Of a stretch of DNA of 64,000 nucleotides, positions 36,285 through 46,036 are shown one piece after another; position 1 is the stretch's first letter; the number at the start of each line of letters is the position of its first letter. The notes under the pieces were generated by a model. The model had not been told where the DNA came from, did not search any database, and saw only the letters and a program-made list of their open reading frames with translations. The translations under genes and the position numbers were made by a program. Source of the stretch: G965115915 sp965115915 (lineage in GTDB: Bacteria; Pseudomonadota; Gammaproteobacteria; Eutrophobiales; Eutrophobiaceae); the NCBI GenBank assembly GCA_965115915.1, contig OZ220483.1, forward strand, positions 1,736,001-1,800,000, in the 5' to 3' direction.

Positions 36285-37325
36285 CTAATTGCTCCCCTCG
36301 GCAGCCAACACCCGCCGCCAGGCATCTTCCACCTCTCCGCGCAGACGGTGATTGTCATTGGCCAGCAACACTGCCAGCAGTACCGAAGAATCCTGCTGCA
36401 CACGCAGACTGTTCAATTGCACCCTGTACAGATGCATCAAACCGATGTTCAACTCTCGCAACAACGCAGCGACGCCCTTGCGTTCCAATGTACTTACCCA
36501 CGGCGTCTCACGATTGTCCTCTATCGTGGCATAGACCCGATCCTGCAGATTGGCAAGCAGACTCCCGCGTTTGCCATCCTGTTTCAATAGCGGCGCACGC
36601 TGCAGCAGGTGATTGCCGATTACCTGCTGTGCCAACCGGTATTTCTGATTATGCGCGGCGCGTTTCGCAAGATAACTGACCCCCTGCGGACTGCGCTTCT
36701 GTTCCTCACTGAGCCTCGGGAAAGGTCGTGGATTGACCATGGTATTGATACTCTGCGTGGCATGTGAGAGTTCCTCCTCGTCGAGCAGGTCGCGTCCCAT
36801 CCAGGCGAGTTCAAAATCCCGACGGCTGGCCTTGTGCAAGCGGTCTGCAACCTCATTTCGACTATGAAAATCTTCATTGTGACTGCGCTGGTTCTCATCC
36901 ATCAACGCACGTACCTTCTCTCCGGCGACCGCCGCCTGATGCAACATACCGGCCATTCGCAGTTCGTCACACAATGACGGAGAATGCGCAGTCAGCAGAT
37001 GCTTGCGACCGTTGATCCGGAGTTCCCCGGACTGACCATACAGCCGTCTTGTCTGCATCGTATTCAACGCCGCCGCATGGGCCTTGAACAGCGATTCCAG
37101 CGCACGGGTCTGATCGCGTATGGCGCGGTTGTGCGACTGACTGCTGGCAACCATCTGCTCGGTCAACGCACGCCCATTGGTATTGATCGCACTGATGATG
37201 GAATGGCCAACCCGTTCCAGGGCCGCCTTGAGACGGTCCAGCGCCGGTATCGGGCAGCAGTCCGCATGGGCCTCGCCTGCGTGTATCACCACCAGCAACA
37301 ACGCACCTCCCAGACTGTTACGCAT
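36285..37325 (-). CDS. Exported helical protein next to DotA/TraY homologue
   Basis: This 346-residue protein has a short N-terminal signal sequence ending near AHA-D, then CCPIPALDRL, and a long helical, charged body (residues ~30–340) with coiled-coil character around ALTEQMVASSQSHNRAI. It is likely periplasmic. I do not recognise a family with confidence; the fold and neighbourhood recall periplasmic components of conjugative or Dot/Icm-type machines. It starts 5 bp after the previous gene, so it is translated from the same message as the DotA/TraY homologue. Confidence 0.65.
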   Translation of the reverse strand: MRNSLGGALLLVVIHAGEAHADCCPIPALDRLKAALERVGHSIISAINTNGRALTEQMVASSQSHNRAIRDQTRALESLFKAHAAALNTMQTRRLYGQSGELRINGRKHLLTAHSPSLCDELRMAGMLHQAAVAGEKVRALMDENQRSHNEDFHSRNEVADRLHKASRRDFELAWMGRDLLDEEELSHATQSINTMVNPRPFPRLSEEQKRSPQGVSYLAKRAAHNQKYRLAQQVIGNHLLQRAPLLKQDGKRGSLLANLQDRVYATIEDNRETPWVSTLERKGVAALLRELNIGLMHLYRVQLNSLRVQQDSSVLLAVLLANDNHRLRGEVEDAWRRVLAAEGSN

Positions 37326-37330
37326 CCCGT

Positions 37331-37867
37331 TTATTTGAACAGCTCCTTCAGGGTCTGGTGAAACCGCTCCGCGGTATCGTTGAGCCGATAACGTGGCCCA
37401 CCGGAATCCAGCCGCAAGTCGCCATTGAGATCCAATTGCCTGGCTGGCGCAAGCACCGGCTGACGCGAGGGGTGCACCCGAACGCCGGCGTGGTATTCCA
37501 GACCAAACATGCCACGGAAGACATCCTTCCCCTCTCTGACCTGGGTTTCAATCCGGTCCACGACACGGTTGATCTCACCGCACACATGCTGCTTCAACAA
37601 ACCCAGCAGGTCGCCTGGCCCGTAGAAACGGATACCACCGGACAAACTGATCCGATTGATGCAGTCGAGATTGAAAAACTGATCCGTGATCCCGCCCATC
37701 AACCGGTCAAGCGTTTGCATGTCCCGCATCTGCACCGTTTGGTAAGTCTGCCCGGCATGCCCCGCCACCTGCCGACACTTCTCCCACGTGTCCTCTCCGG
37801 CCCAGGCCGGGCACAGGGCCGTGATCAGAAACAGGACCATGAAAACGCCCGGCTGCCCGCCTTGCAT
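37331..37867 (-). CDS. Exported protein directly downstream of DotA/TraY homologue
   Basis: This 178-residue protein has an N-terminal signal peptide (hydrophobic GVFMVLFLITALCPAWA, cleavage likely after AWA). The mature part holds three cysteines (in EKCRQV, NLDCINR and KQHVCGE) and no motif I know. Its ATG shares one base with the dotA-like stop (TGATG), indicating translational coupling. It is probably a periplasmic partner of the membrane protein encoded upstream. Confidence 0.62.
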   Translation of the reverse strand: MQGGQPGVFMVLFLITALCPAWAGEDTWEKCRQVAGHAGQTYQTVQMRDMQTLDRLMGGITDQFFNLDCINRISLSGGIRFYGPGDLLGLLKQHVCGEINRVVDRIETQVREGKDVFRGMFGLEYHAGVRVHPSRQPVLAPARQLDLNGDLRLDSGGPRYRLNDTAERFHQTLKELFK

Positions 37868-40014
37868 CAGGCCTCCCGATCCGGCTTCCTGTCCACCGCA
37901 AGGATGGTACCAGGATGATGACTGTCGGGCCGCGGCCGACCGTCCGACTCTGGCGCAGTGTTGGCCGAGCCGGAGGCCATCCTCGAGGCAAGCGGACTAT
38001 CGGCCACACGACTGATGGCATCCGCAGCAACATGGCGGCCAGTATTCATGTCCGTCATGAACTGGGAGGCAGAACCGCTGGCGGTCTGTGAACTGCCCAC
38101 ACCCGGCAGATCGCTGATGTACTCGAATATCCTCTCCGGGAGCATATAAATCAACGCATATGCACGGTTGATCATCGCGGTTATCAGGATCACCAGGATT
38201 ATCAGCATCGCTATGATGCTGATAATGCCAACAACATGCTCAATATGCATGCCTGCCGCGAAAGGGGCAAAGCCAAGCAGCAGAAACTGACTGCCAAAAT
38301 GCGTTATGAACATCGCGGCAAACAGGCCCAACACCATCATCAGTGGACGGCCTACCAGCGTCAACACGACAATGTAACCCGGCCTGGAATAATAGCTGGC
38401 GAACCCTTCTCCCTCGGCAGAGGCATGTGCAGCCGCCCACAATGGCGCGATCAGCACCGCCTCCAGCAGAAAGATCAGCCACCCGACCACACCAACAAAC
38501 CAATAGACAAAGGGCGCCGCTGGCAACCAGAAGGCAAACATCAGACCAGCAAAGAAGATCGGTACCGACAGCGTCCCCATAATAAGCGAGGCCCATTCCA
38601 GCAGCGTAGAGCCGACCGCACTGACAAACTCCAATTTTCCACCTCCCAGGCTTATCCGGTCAGCCAGTTGGGCAAACAGATTGCCGCTGACCCCTTGCAG
38701 TGCGCCACGGCCCATGGCCTCACCAAGTGCCGCACCCGCAATCATTTGCTGTGCCACATTGATCATGCCGTGGCCAAATGACTGTAGGCTAATCATCGGC
38801 TCTCCGTTGCCGTTGAACAGTTCGTTGACGTACTGCAACACCAGAGTCATCGGCTGACGCATCCAACTCAACAGCTTGCCATGCAAACCATCCTGCCGAG
38901 TGTAAATGCCGGAATTGCCACCCGGTTCATCGCGCAGAGACAAGCGCCTGTTGAGTTGAGACAGCGTCTGGTCCAATTCAGCCTGCCAGTCAGCAGGCAG
39001 TTGGTCCCGGCTCGGCCGCTGCACCAGCGGAACATTCTGTACCGTGTCCGCGATACGCCGGTTAACGGCACCGAGATTCCAGAACCATGCGCCAGCCACG
39101 ATCCATCCGGATTCTCTCGCCGCAGCGAAAAACTCGCGGTTCGCCTGCTCCATCGCCCCCTCAGCGCGACTCAGGGCATGGCTTGCCGTGCGTCGAATAC
39201 GCGCATCATACTCCCGCTTCTGACGCAGCAGTCCGGTGGCTGTCTGTTCCCATTGCCCGGTCCTGAGATAGTCAACAGCCAGGCGGTGGGTACCACGCCA
39301 TACATCATGGAGCGCATCCCGACTACCCTGATACATCGCCTGGCCAATCGCTGTGTCCTCATAGGTGATGGATACCTTTCCACACACCCCGGAACCCAGC
39401 CAACTGCCGCGCCCCCCATCAAACTCCAGTGAATAACGCAAGTGGCCACCAAAAGTCACCGTATCACGCTGTCGCAGTACAACCCGGTCGGCCATTTTGC
39501 CCTGAAAGTGCAACGCATTCATACGCTCCATACAGATGCTGGAGCGAAACAGCGCCACGACCAGTTCATTGGAATGTGCTGGCGAAACATTGATTATCGG
39601 CCCGGTATTGCGCAAATGATCCAATGCGACCCGCCAGGCCGTATCGGCCGCCCCGAAGCTGATACTGGCAAGCATCAGCACACCTATCTGGATCAACGAG
39701 TAACCCTGCACGACCGGAAGCAGCATCGCGACAGACACCGCCGAGCGCAAAGGCACCCACATGCTGTGATAGTGTCGACCAAACAGTCTGCCTTCATGCG
39801 CGGTACCAGCCACCGCGGAGAGACTGGACCACAGTATCAGCACCGTGGCCGCAGTCAGTGCCACACCATTGATGATATGACTCATCGAACCCAACAGCGA
39901 GGGGGTAGCCAGGGCCCGCAGCAAAGCAGAGTCCGTCCCCGGCACGATGCCGAAGATTGCCACCAGGGCCTGTTCGAGCGAACCGCCCGGAAGCAAACCG
40001 GCATCAGCCTGCAT
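37867..40014 (-). CDS. DotA/TraY family membrane protein
   Basis: This 715-residue polytopic protein matches the DotA/TraY family of type IVB secretion and IncI conjugation. It has early transmembrane helices followed by the family stretch SMWVPLRSAVSVAMLLPVV, GYSLIQIGVLMLASISFGAADTAW, and a large periplasmic loop of about 280 residues. A cluster of C-terminal helices follows, containing PLWAAAHASAEGEGF, VGRPLMMVLGLFAAMF and MLPERIFEYISDLPG. In Legionella DotA is a polytopic inner-membrane protein needed for effector export. No dotB, dotL, icm or tra genes are in the window, so this looks like an orphan locus. The 248 bp upstream (40,015–40,262) hold no gene and should contain its promoter. 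Confidence 0.78.
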   Translation of the reverse strand: MQADAGLLPGGSLEQALVAIFGIVPGTDSALLRALATPSLLGSMSHIINGVALTAATVLILWSSLSAVAGTAHEGRLFGRHYHSMWVPLRSAVSVAMLLPVVQGYSLIQIGVLMLASISFGAADTAWRVALDHLRNTGPIINVSPAHSNELVVALFRSSICMERMNALHFQGKMADRVVLRQRDTVTFGGHLRYSLEFDGGRGSWLGSGVCGKVSITYEDTAIGQAMYQGSRDALHDVWRGTHRLAVDYLRTGQWEQTATGLLRQKREYDARIRRTASHALSRAEGAMEQANREFFAAARESGWIVAGAWFWNLGAVNRRIADTVQNVPLVQRPSRDQLPADWQAELDQTLSQLNRRLSLRDEPGGNSGIYTRQDGLHGKLLSWMRQPMTLVLQYVNELFNGNGEPMISLQSFGHGMINVAQQMIAGAALGEAMGRGALQGVSGNLFAQLADRISLGGGKLEFVSAVGSTLLEWASLIMGTLSVPIFFAGLMFAFWLPAAPFVYWFVGVVGWLIFLLEAVLIAPLWAAAHASAEGEGFASYYSRPGYIVVLTLVGRPLMMVLGLFAAMFITHFGSQFLLLGFAPFAAGMHIEHVVGIISIIAMLIILVILITAMINRAYALIYMLPERIFEYISDLPGVGSSQTASGSASQFMTDMNTGRHVAADAISRVADSPLASRMASGSANTAPESDGRPRPDSHHPGTILAVDRKPDREA

Positions 40015-40262
40015 CGCGAGTGGCCCCGGTCACCGGTACTGTCAATTGAATGTCTTCCATGAGAGTAGCATCCTCGTCAAAGCCGGGCGGATACTGCCTG
40101 GTCGGATCACCTTAGCGACCGGGACGTGCCTCCGGCAAGCCCCGGCATCACAGCACAGCCGATGCAAAATGGCAAGCGCCTGACCATAGATTACCCGATA
40201 CAGGTGAACCCGGGTGTGCACACCGCCCTTCTCCGCGTCAGGGCGGGACCGGTGTCAAAAGC

Positions 40263-42269
40263 TCAGGATGGCTTCCCCTGCACCCGGAAAGCCTTCACCG
40301 CAGCCAACAGTTCCGGCGCCTTCTGATGGCGCGAACCGTAACGGATATCCAACCAAAGTCCGACTATACGCACGATCTCGGCCCGGTTCGCAGGCGCCAG
40401 AAGGTGGCTGGCCCTGTCGGCAAACTCCTGTTGGGTCTCGGCCAATGACCCCGGGGGCACCCCGGCCCGGATCAGCTTGCGGCAAAACCGCCGCCAACAA
40501 CGCTGCAACCGGTCCGTACCGATGTCCTGGCGGGTCAACACGTACAGGTAAACCAGAAAGAGCAGTACCAGCAGACCGACCATATAGAGGGACAACCGGA
40601 ACACATTCACCTGCATGCCCAGCTCCCGGAACAATTCACGCTGGCGTTCCGGACCATATGCCAATACCCACTTTGTCCAGCGGTAGTTCAACGCATCCCA
40701 GTTGGTATCCACATTGCGCCAGAGCCGTGACCACGCCGAACTCCCATAACGTGCCAGCGGCAACCTGTCCAACTGCTCGGAAAACGCCGCTTCCATGCCC
40801 GCCTCAATGCGTTCCGGTGAAACCCAGTAGGTAGGATCAATGTGTATCCAGGAACCCGCTTCATCGGACCACACTTCGGACCAGGCATGTGCCTGATACT
40901 GCCGTACCGTGACAAAGTTTCCCACCTGATTGAGTTCTCCACCCTGATACCCGGTGACCACCCGGGCAGGGACACCGGCCGCACGCATCAGCACGGTGAA
41001 AGCCGATGCATAATGCTCACAAAATCCACGCTTGTCCTCAAACAGGAAGGTATCAACCGTATCCCCCGTGATCAGATTGGGTTCCAGCGTATAACCGAAC
41101 TCACCTTCCACAAAATATCGCTTTGCCTGACCAATTATCTGTGCAACCTCCGCACCTTCATCGCGCCACTGTGTGGCCAGGGCCACGGTACGGGGATGTT
41201 TGTCCGGAGGCAAACGCAGCGCGGCCTTGCGGACGTCCGGATCAATATACGGCACTGCCTTACCCGGATAAGAACGGAACACGAAACGGGTGCGCTCTCG
41301 CAGCGGGTTGTGCGTCTTCAGTTCAAACTCGGGTGTCAGTGAAGCAGCAGACGGGATCGATGCAGGCAACTGCAACGGGAAAAGCCAGTTATGCGTATCT
41401 TTCTCCTGGATAACGGCATAACTGACCGATTTCGCATCCAGGGAAGGCATGGTTTCCAGCCTGTGTGTCTTTTTGCTTGCGTGCCATTCGCGACCATTGG
41501 TATAGGACATCACCGGTCCGCGCCAGTACATCACCCGAGGCGACGGGAGCGAACCCCCAAACTCGGCACGAAATGCCACTTCGTTCGACTTTATCAACCG
41601 GTTGAATGAGCCTGGGCTCATGCTGTCACTGACCCCGGTTAGTGCCTGATTCGGGTCCGGTGGCATTCTCCACAGCGGTCCCTGTACCCGGGGGAAAACG
41701 ATAAAAAGTACCACCATCATCGGTATCGCCTGCGCGAGAAACTTTACCGCACCGCGAATATACTGCTTTTGGTGCAATACCCTCTGCGGGTCGTTGAAGG
41801 CGATCAGAACACCGGTAAGTATCGCGACGATCAGCAGAGTATACATGGCGAGCGGGATCGTCTGGTTGTGAAAAAACACCGTTGCGGCCACAAAACAGGC
41901 CAGACAGGAACAGACATATACATCCCTTTCATTGCACGATTCAAACACCTTGAGCGTAGCCATCAGGATCAGCAGCGCAGTACCCGCACTCCGTCCGACG
42001 ATGGTCCCGAAACTCAGATACACACCGAGCAGACACAGAAACACGATGAGCAGACTCCGCCGACGCCACAGGTCGCGTACATATTTCCAGGGGCGCCATT
42101 GCGTGTGATACAGGCTAAACAACTCTCCGGACAACAGCGTCAATGAAAACAGGCTGGTCCACACCGGCATATTGTCGACATGGGGCAGTACGCACAGCAG
42201 CATGCTGGCAGTCAATAGTATGCGGGTGCGCCGGTCAAGCTCACCGCCTGCCGGGAGCAGGCGGTTCAT
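40263..42269 (-). CDS. tgpA: TgpA-type membrane transglutaminase (DUF3488 + transglutaminase-like)
   Basis: This 668-residue inner-membrane protein has about six N-terminal helices (DUF3488), a large periplasmic transglutaminase-like domain and one C-terminal helix. The catalytic triad is visible: Cys in GFCEHYASAF, His in YQAHAWSEVW and Asp in IHIDPTYW. ATG 42269 forms an ATGA overlap with the DUF58 gene; an upstream in-frame start would lie inside that gene. moxR–DUF58–tgpA is a widely conserved operon; in P. aeruginosa TgpA is essential, with an unclear periplasmic role. Confidence 0.9.
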   Translation of the reverse strand: MNRLLPAGGELDRRTRILLTASMLLCVLPHVDNMPVWTSLFSLTLLSGELFSLYHTQWRPWKYVRDLWRRRSLLIVFLCLLGVYLSFGTIVGRSAGTALLILMATLKVFESCNERDVYVCSCLACFVAATVFFHNQTIPLAMYTLLIVAILTGVLIAFNDPQRVLHQKQYIRGAVKFLAQAIPMMVVLFIVFPRVQGPLWRMPPDPNQALTGVSDSMSPGSFNRLIKSNEVAFRAEFGGSLPSPRVMYWRGPVMSYTNGREWHASKKTHRLETMPSLDAKSVSYAVIQEKDTHNWLFPLQLPASIPSAASLTPEFELKTHNPLRERTRFVFRSYPGKAVPYIDPDVRKAALRLPPDKHPRTVALATQWRDEGAEVAQIIGQAKRYFVEGEFGYTLEPNLITGDTVDTFLFEDKRGFCEHYASAFTVLMRAAGVPARVVTGYQGGELNQVGNFVTVRQYQAHAWSEVWSDEAGSWIHIDPTYWVSPERIEAGMEAAFSEQLDRLPLARYGSSAWSRLWRNVDTNWDALNYRWTKWVLAYGPERQRELFRELGMQVNVFRLSLYMVGLLVLLFLVYLYVLTRQDIGTDRLQRCWRRFCRKLIRAGVPPGSLAETQQEFADRASHLLAPANRAEIVRIVGLWLDIRYGSRHQKAPELLAAVKAFRVQGKPS

Positions 42270-43297
42270 TTGCCAAACAATGCCAGGGCCCTCAGACATT
42301 GCTGCAAATGCAGCTTGCCATAATCCGGTGCAATATCGGAACCCGGTAATGACAAGCCAAACGGAACCCCCTCGCGGTCCGCCTCAAGCAACCACAGGCA
42401 CAACTGTGATAGTCGCGTCTCCACATCCGACAAATGTGCGGTCTGCTCCCAACTGAATATCCACTGCCTGGCTCCTCTGCCAACAAAATCCCTGATCATC
42501 AGTTCCTGCTCCTGGGCCACAGTACGCCATACGATGCTGGCTATGGAATCGCCGGCACGGTATTTGCGTAACCCGACAAAATCCTCGATGCCATCACTGG
42601 CACCCTTGGCATCACCGACCCCGCTGACAGTCTGCCATAGCAACTCAGGGTTCCCGGCAGGGCGTGGATAAATCACCATCGTCTGGACATCACCCTGAAT
42701 CTGCTGTGCACTGCAATTCCACCAACAGTAAAACAAACCCAATGGGAAACTGCTCTCGACACGTATGGAAAACCGCTGCAACGGATAACAACCGCGCTGT
42801 CGCGGCGTACAGGGAAGTAAAACACTGACCTCCGCACCGGGAGCAAAACTGGCCATGATTTCACCCTCCACCGGGGCGGTACGCCAGAAACGATTCCACT
42901 TCCCGGTCGACGGCTCTTCCCCGCGTTGCCTCAGCTTCAAGACGACCGAATAAGCCCCTCGCTGACGTACACTGGGAAGCCGAAATATACACACCGGTAT
43001 GAATGGGGTCTCACCCGCATAGACCGGGGCTGGAATGCCCACCTGAAGCTGCGTGCAAAACAGGTTCAAATAACTGTGGAACATGCAGTTCAGGACCACA
43101 CTGGAAAGCAGAAAACACAACATATACCCCATGCTGCTGTTGTAATTGACCGCGCCCAGCAGGATAAAAAACAGGGTCAGGAAAAACATGAAGCCATAGC
43201 GAGTCGGCAGGATATACAACCTGTTGGGCCTGTAACCCGCCTGCTGCGAAGACACCACGGCTGGTGTCACCATCCGGTCTGTCTCTGCCACGTTCAT
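42266..43297 (-). CDS. DUF58 domain protein
   Basis: This 343-residue protein has two N-terminal transmembrane helices (YGFMFFLTLFFILLGAV and MLCFLLSSVVLNCMF), then a soluble part with the DUF58 signature FVGLRKYRAGDSIASIVWRT (written here as FVGLRKYRAGD and SIASIVWRT) and an integrin-like vWA-type end. It is the middle member of the moxR–DUF58–tgpA operon, linked by ATGA overlaps on both sides. DUF58 proteins are thought to work with MoxR ATPases in protein maturation at the envelope. Confidence 0.88.
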   Translation of the reverse strand: MNVAETDRMVTPAVVSSQQAGYRPNRLYILPTRYGFMFFLTLFFILLGAVNYNSSMGYMLCFLLSSVVLNCMFHSYLNLFCTQLQVGIPAPVYAGETPFIPVCIFRLPSVRQRGAYSVVLKLRQRGEEPSTGKWNRFWRTAPVEGEIMASFAPGAEVSVLLPCTPRQRGCYPLQRFSIRVESSFPLGLFYCWWNCSAQQIQGDVQTMVIYPRPAGNPELLWQTVSGVGDAKGASDGIEDFVGLRKYRAGDSIASIVWRTVAQEQELMIRDFVGRGARQWIFSWEQTAHLSDVETRLSQLCLWLLEADREGVPFGLSLPGSDIAPDYGKLHLQQCLRALALFGK

Positions 43298-44223
43298 TCA
43301 GGGACGGCAACCTGCTGCAACAGTATGGTTGCCGGGTTCTGCTCACCCGGCTTACCACCACCGACAGGCATCAGACGATGTTGAACAATACCTGAAAGCA
43401 CCGCACGCACATGATCCGGTGTCACATAGTCCGATTCATGTAGAAAAGCCCAGGCTTTTGCGCAATGCAACAGCGCCAGTCCGGCACGCGGGGACAAACC
43501 CTCAATAAAAAACCCCGATTCCCTGCTGAATCGAAGCAGTTCCAGGATATATTCCAGCAGTGCGGGGGACACATGTACGGACATCGCCTGTTCCTGCATG
43601 CGGCGCAGAGAGTCGACATCCAGTATTGGCCGTAGCTCGGACAACATGGATCTACGATCCACTCCCCCGAGCAATTCACGCTCCGCATCCGTCTCCGGAT
43701 AACCGATGCGAATACAGAGCAGAAACCGGTCCAACTGAGACTCTGGCAACGGATAGGTTCCCATCTGGGTAATCGGGTTCTGCGTCGCAATCACAAAAAA
43801 CGGATCCGGCAGGCTGCGTGTCTCCTTTTCCTGGGTTACCTGACGTTCCTCCATCGCCTCCAACAACGCACTCTGCGTCCTGGGCGTGGCGCGGTTGATC
43901 TCATCCGCCAACAACACATGGGTAAATACCGGGCCCGGATGAAAATCAAACGTGGCAGCGTTACGATTGTAGATCGACATGCCGAGAATATCGGCTGGTA
44001 ACAGGTCGCTGGTAAACTGCACCCGCTGGAAATCCAGGCCCATTACCTGCGCCAGGGTATGGGACAGCGTCGTCTTGCCGACCCCGGGGATATCCTCGAT
44101 CAGTAAATGTCCACGTGCGATCATCGCGGTCAGGGCCAGTCGGATGCTATGTTCTTTCCCCAGTATGATCGTGCCGACCGCATCCAGCAATGATGTCAAC
44201 CTGTTCTGTGTATCGTTATTCAT
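43294..44223 (-). CDS. MoxR-family AAA+ ATPase
   Basis: This 309-residue ATPase has Walker A IEDIPGVGKTTLSH, the FTSDLLPADILG segment, Walker B VLLADEINRATP and sensor motif ATQNPITQMGTYPLPE, all typical of MoxR chaperones. It opens the operon with the DUF58 and tgpA genes. The roughly 200 bp upstream (44,224–44,429), which contain no gene, presumably hold the promoter and mark the border to the accessory region. Confidence 0.92.
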   Translation of the reverse strand: MNNDTQNRLTSLLDAVGTIILGKEHSIRLALTAMIARGHLLIEDIPGVGKTTLSHTLAQVMGLDFQRVQFTSDLLPADILGMSIYNRNAATFDFHPGPVFTHVLLADEINRATPRTQSALLEAMEERQVTQEKETRSLPDPFFVIATQNPITQMGTYPLPESQLDRFLLCIRIGYPETDAERELLGGVDRRSMLSELRPILDVDSLRRMQEQAMSVHVSPALLEYILELLRFSRESGFFIEGLSPRAGLALLHCAKAWAFLHESDYVTPDHVRAVLSGIVQHRLMPVGGGKPGEQNPATILLQQVAVPE

Positions 44224-44429
44224 CTGTCGTCTTTATCCATATGTCGGCACGGTGACATCTCTGCCACAACTGCATGCGCATCTCGGCAAAAGTGTTTGAT
44301 ACAATGGGCCCTGCGGGCGACCATTCGTGTATGTCTGCCCTCCCCGGACTCGGCGACATCGTCTTCGATGCCCTTTCATGGGACAGCGCGGTTCACCGCA
44401 TAAAGCATGATGGCGTTGCTCGTTGATTT

Positions 44430-45086
44430 TCAGTTGGCATTGTATTCCATCCATTGCAGACACAGTCTGTAAAAGACGCAGTCGCGCACATACCATCGCC
44501 GCAAATTCTCTATGGCCAACTCAGAAAGCTCCGGTATCCCCGTATAATCAGCCTTGTTGGCTGCGACGGGGTCGGACATCCGAATATCCTTCTGGCACCC
44601 CAGCTTTTCCAACAGGACATCAACGTCCTGGACAAAATTCTCCTTACGGATTATCCACAGTGGCGGACGTGTTTCAAGGAAATCGCCACACCCCATGAAC
44701 CATCCCACCTGATCCGTGGAAACATGTCCTATACTTCTCATGGCAAAAAACGCCTCTCTGCCCCGTTGGCCCGCATCGAAGAGCGCCTCGGCCAAATCAT
44801 TGGCATGCTCGAACGCATTGAATGCCCGGGTCTCATCCACAGTCCATACAGCATTATAAAGTGGCCTGCCTCTCCTTAGCCTGGCGTAAAAAGCGGAACG
44901 GAATCTGGTAACCGGGTCCCTGATACTGAAAAAGAACGCATCCCGCGACGGCAGATCCTTCAATCCTATACCATGATCATGCACGATTATATAGCTATCC
45001 TGCTGTATCGTATTGATCTGCTCTACCAATCGCCAAATCTGTGTCCCGGCAGCCTTGCTCAGATGCAGAAAATGAATATTTCGCAT
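44430..45086 (-). CDS. Sulfotransferase family protein
   Basis: This predicted 218-residue protein has a PAPS-binding-like N-terminus, IHFLHLSKAAGTQIWRL (phosphosulfate loop), and a downstream FFFSIRDPVTRFRSAFYARL block resembling the 3'-phosphate site of carbohydrate sulfotransferases. It would transfer sulfate to a glycan or lipid. It is followed by two related methyltransferase genes on the same strand (45–46.7 kb), suggesting a surface-polysaccharide decoration cluster. The acceptor is unknown. Confidence 0.7.
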   Translation of the reverse strand: MRNIHFLHLSKAAGTQIWRLVEQINTIQQDSYIIVHDHGIGLKDLPSRDAFFFSIRDPVTRFRSAFYARLRRGRPLYNAVWTVDETRAFNAFEHANDLAEALFDAGQRGREAFFAMRSIGHVSTDQVGWFMGCGDFLETRPPLWIIRKENFVQDVDVLLEKLGCQKDIRMSDPVAANKADYTGIPELSELAIENLRRWYVRDCVFYRLCLQWMEYNAN

Positions 45087-45137
45087 AGTGTTATGTTAGT
45101 ACAGCGCCTGACGACACGAACCGCCGCATCAACGCTG

Positions 45138-45992
45138 TCAATCCGTGCTATTAAAAAACCGCTTCAGCCTGGGCAATAACAAAAAGAGCAGCTTCGGAAA
45201 AGCAATCGACGCATCAGCGTCAAGTTCCGTTCTTTCTTTGATTCTTTTTTTGATTTCGGAAAACAATCTATTGCTGATAAACCCTTGCCTCTTGTAATGA
45301 CGGCTATTGACTTCCTCTCCGCCCATCAGCATGAAACGATCCCAAAGTCCTGGTAGATTTTCCTTTTTCCTGGATAACACAAACCAAGTCTGAGCTGGAT
45401 GAAACCACCACAATCTGCACCAATTCAACCCAGTTGCATCAAGCATCTCGGATATTTTCCCCACACTGTAGAAAAGATTCTCAGGGTAAACCCAACTCGA
45501 CCGCGCCTTTATATCCGGACCTTCCAGGAATGTCACTATGGCAATACCGCTATCCTTCAAAGACCCCGCTATGGACTTTAATCCTCTGCGTGCCAACGCT
45601 TCGTCCGTGTGCGTAAAAATTGACTGGGCTACAATGTAGTCAAACTTTTCACTGAAACCAATGCTGAAATCGTCGTTATGCATAAAACTGGGCGCTTTGA
45701 CACTGACAATCTGTGCACCCAATTCATACTTTAAGCCCTCCTCAATGAGCCACTTTTCCGGCTCCAATCCAAAATAGTTTCCGCGCTCCAGGTACGGTAT
45801 GAACAACTTGCCAGCGCGTAAAGAACCACAACCAAAATCCAGCAATTTGTGATGAGCTCTTAAACCAAGCGTCGTAGCCAATCGGAACTGGGTTGCTCCC
45901 ATAAAATCGTAACGGTCCATTGGCCCAACGAAAGCTTTGTAATGGTGGTCACCAGGTTTCAGTACATCATCACTATCCATCATCTCTTGCAC
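45138..45992 (-). CDS. Class I SAM-dependent methyltransferase (a)
   Basis: This 284-residue methyltransferase has SAM motif I LLDFGCGSLRAGKLFIPYL, a second acidic strand (YFGLEPEKWLIEEG) and motif III-like DYIVAQSIFTHTDEALA. The substrate is unknown. It is related to the adjacent gene at 46,037–46,705: both share GCGSLR followed by FIPYLE. Base composition is more AT-rich than the core. The two together with the sulfotransferase suggest sugar or lipid modification. Confidence 0.75.
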   Translation of the reverse strand: MQEMMDSDDVLKPGDHHYKAFVGPMDRYDFMGATQFRLATTLGLRAHHKLLDFGCGSLRAGKLFIPYLERGNYFGLEPEKWLIEEGLKYELGAQIVSVKAPSFMHNDDFSIGFSEKFDYIVAQSIFTHTDEALARRGLKSIAGSLKDSGIAIVTFLEGPDIKARSSWVYPENLFYSVGKISEMLDATGLNWCRLWWFHPAQTWFVLSRKKENLPGLWDRFMLMGGEEVNSRHYKRQGFISNRLFSEIKKRIKERTELDADASIAFPKLLFLLLPRLKRFFNSTD

Positions 45993-46036
45993 CTATCTAA
46001 AGTACGCCTTTCAACATTCAGATCCAAATCTAAACG

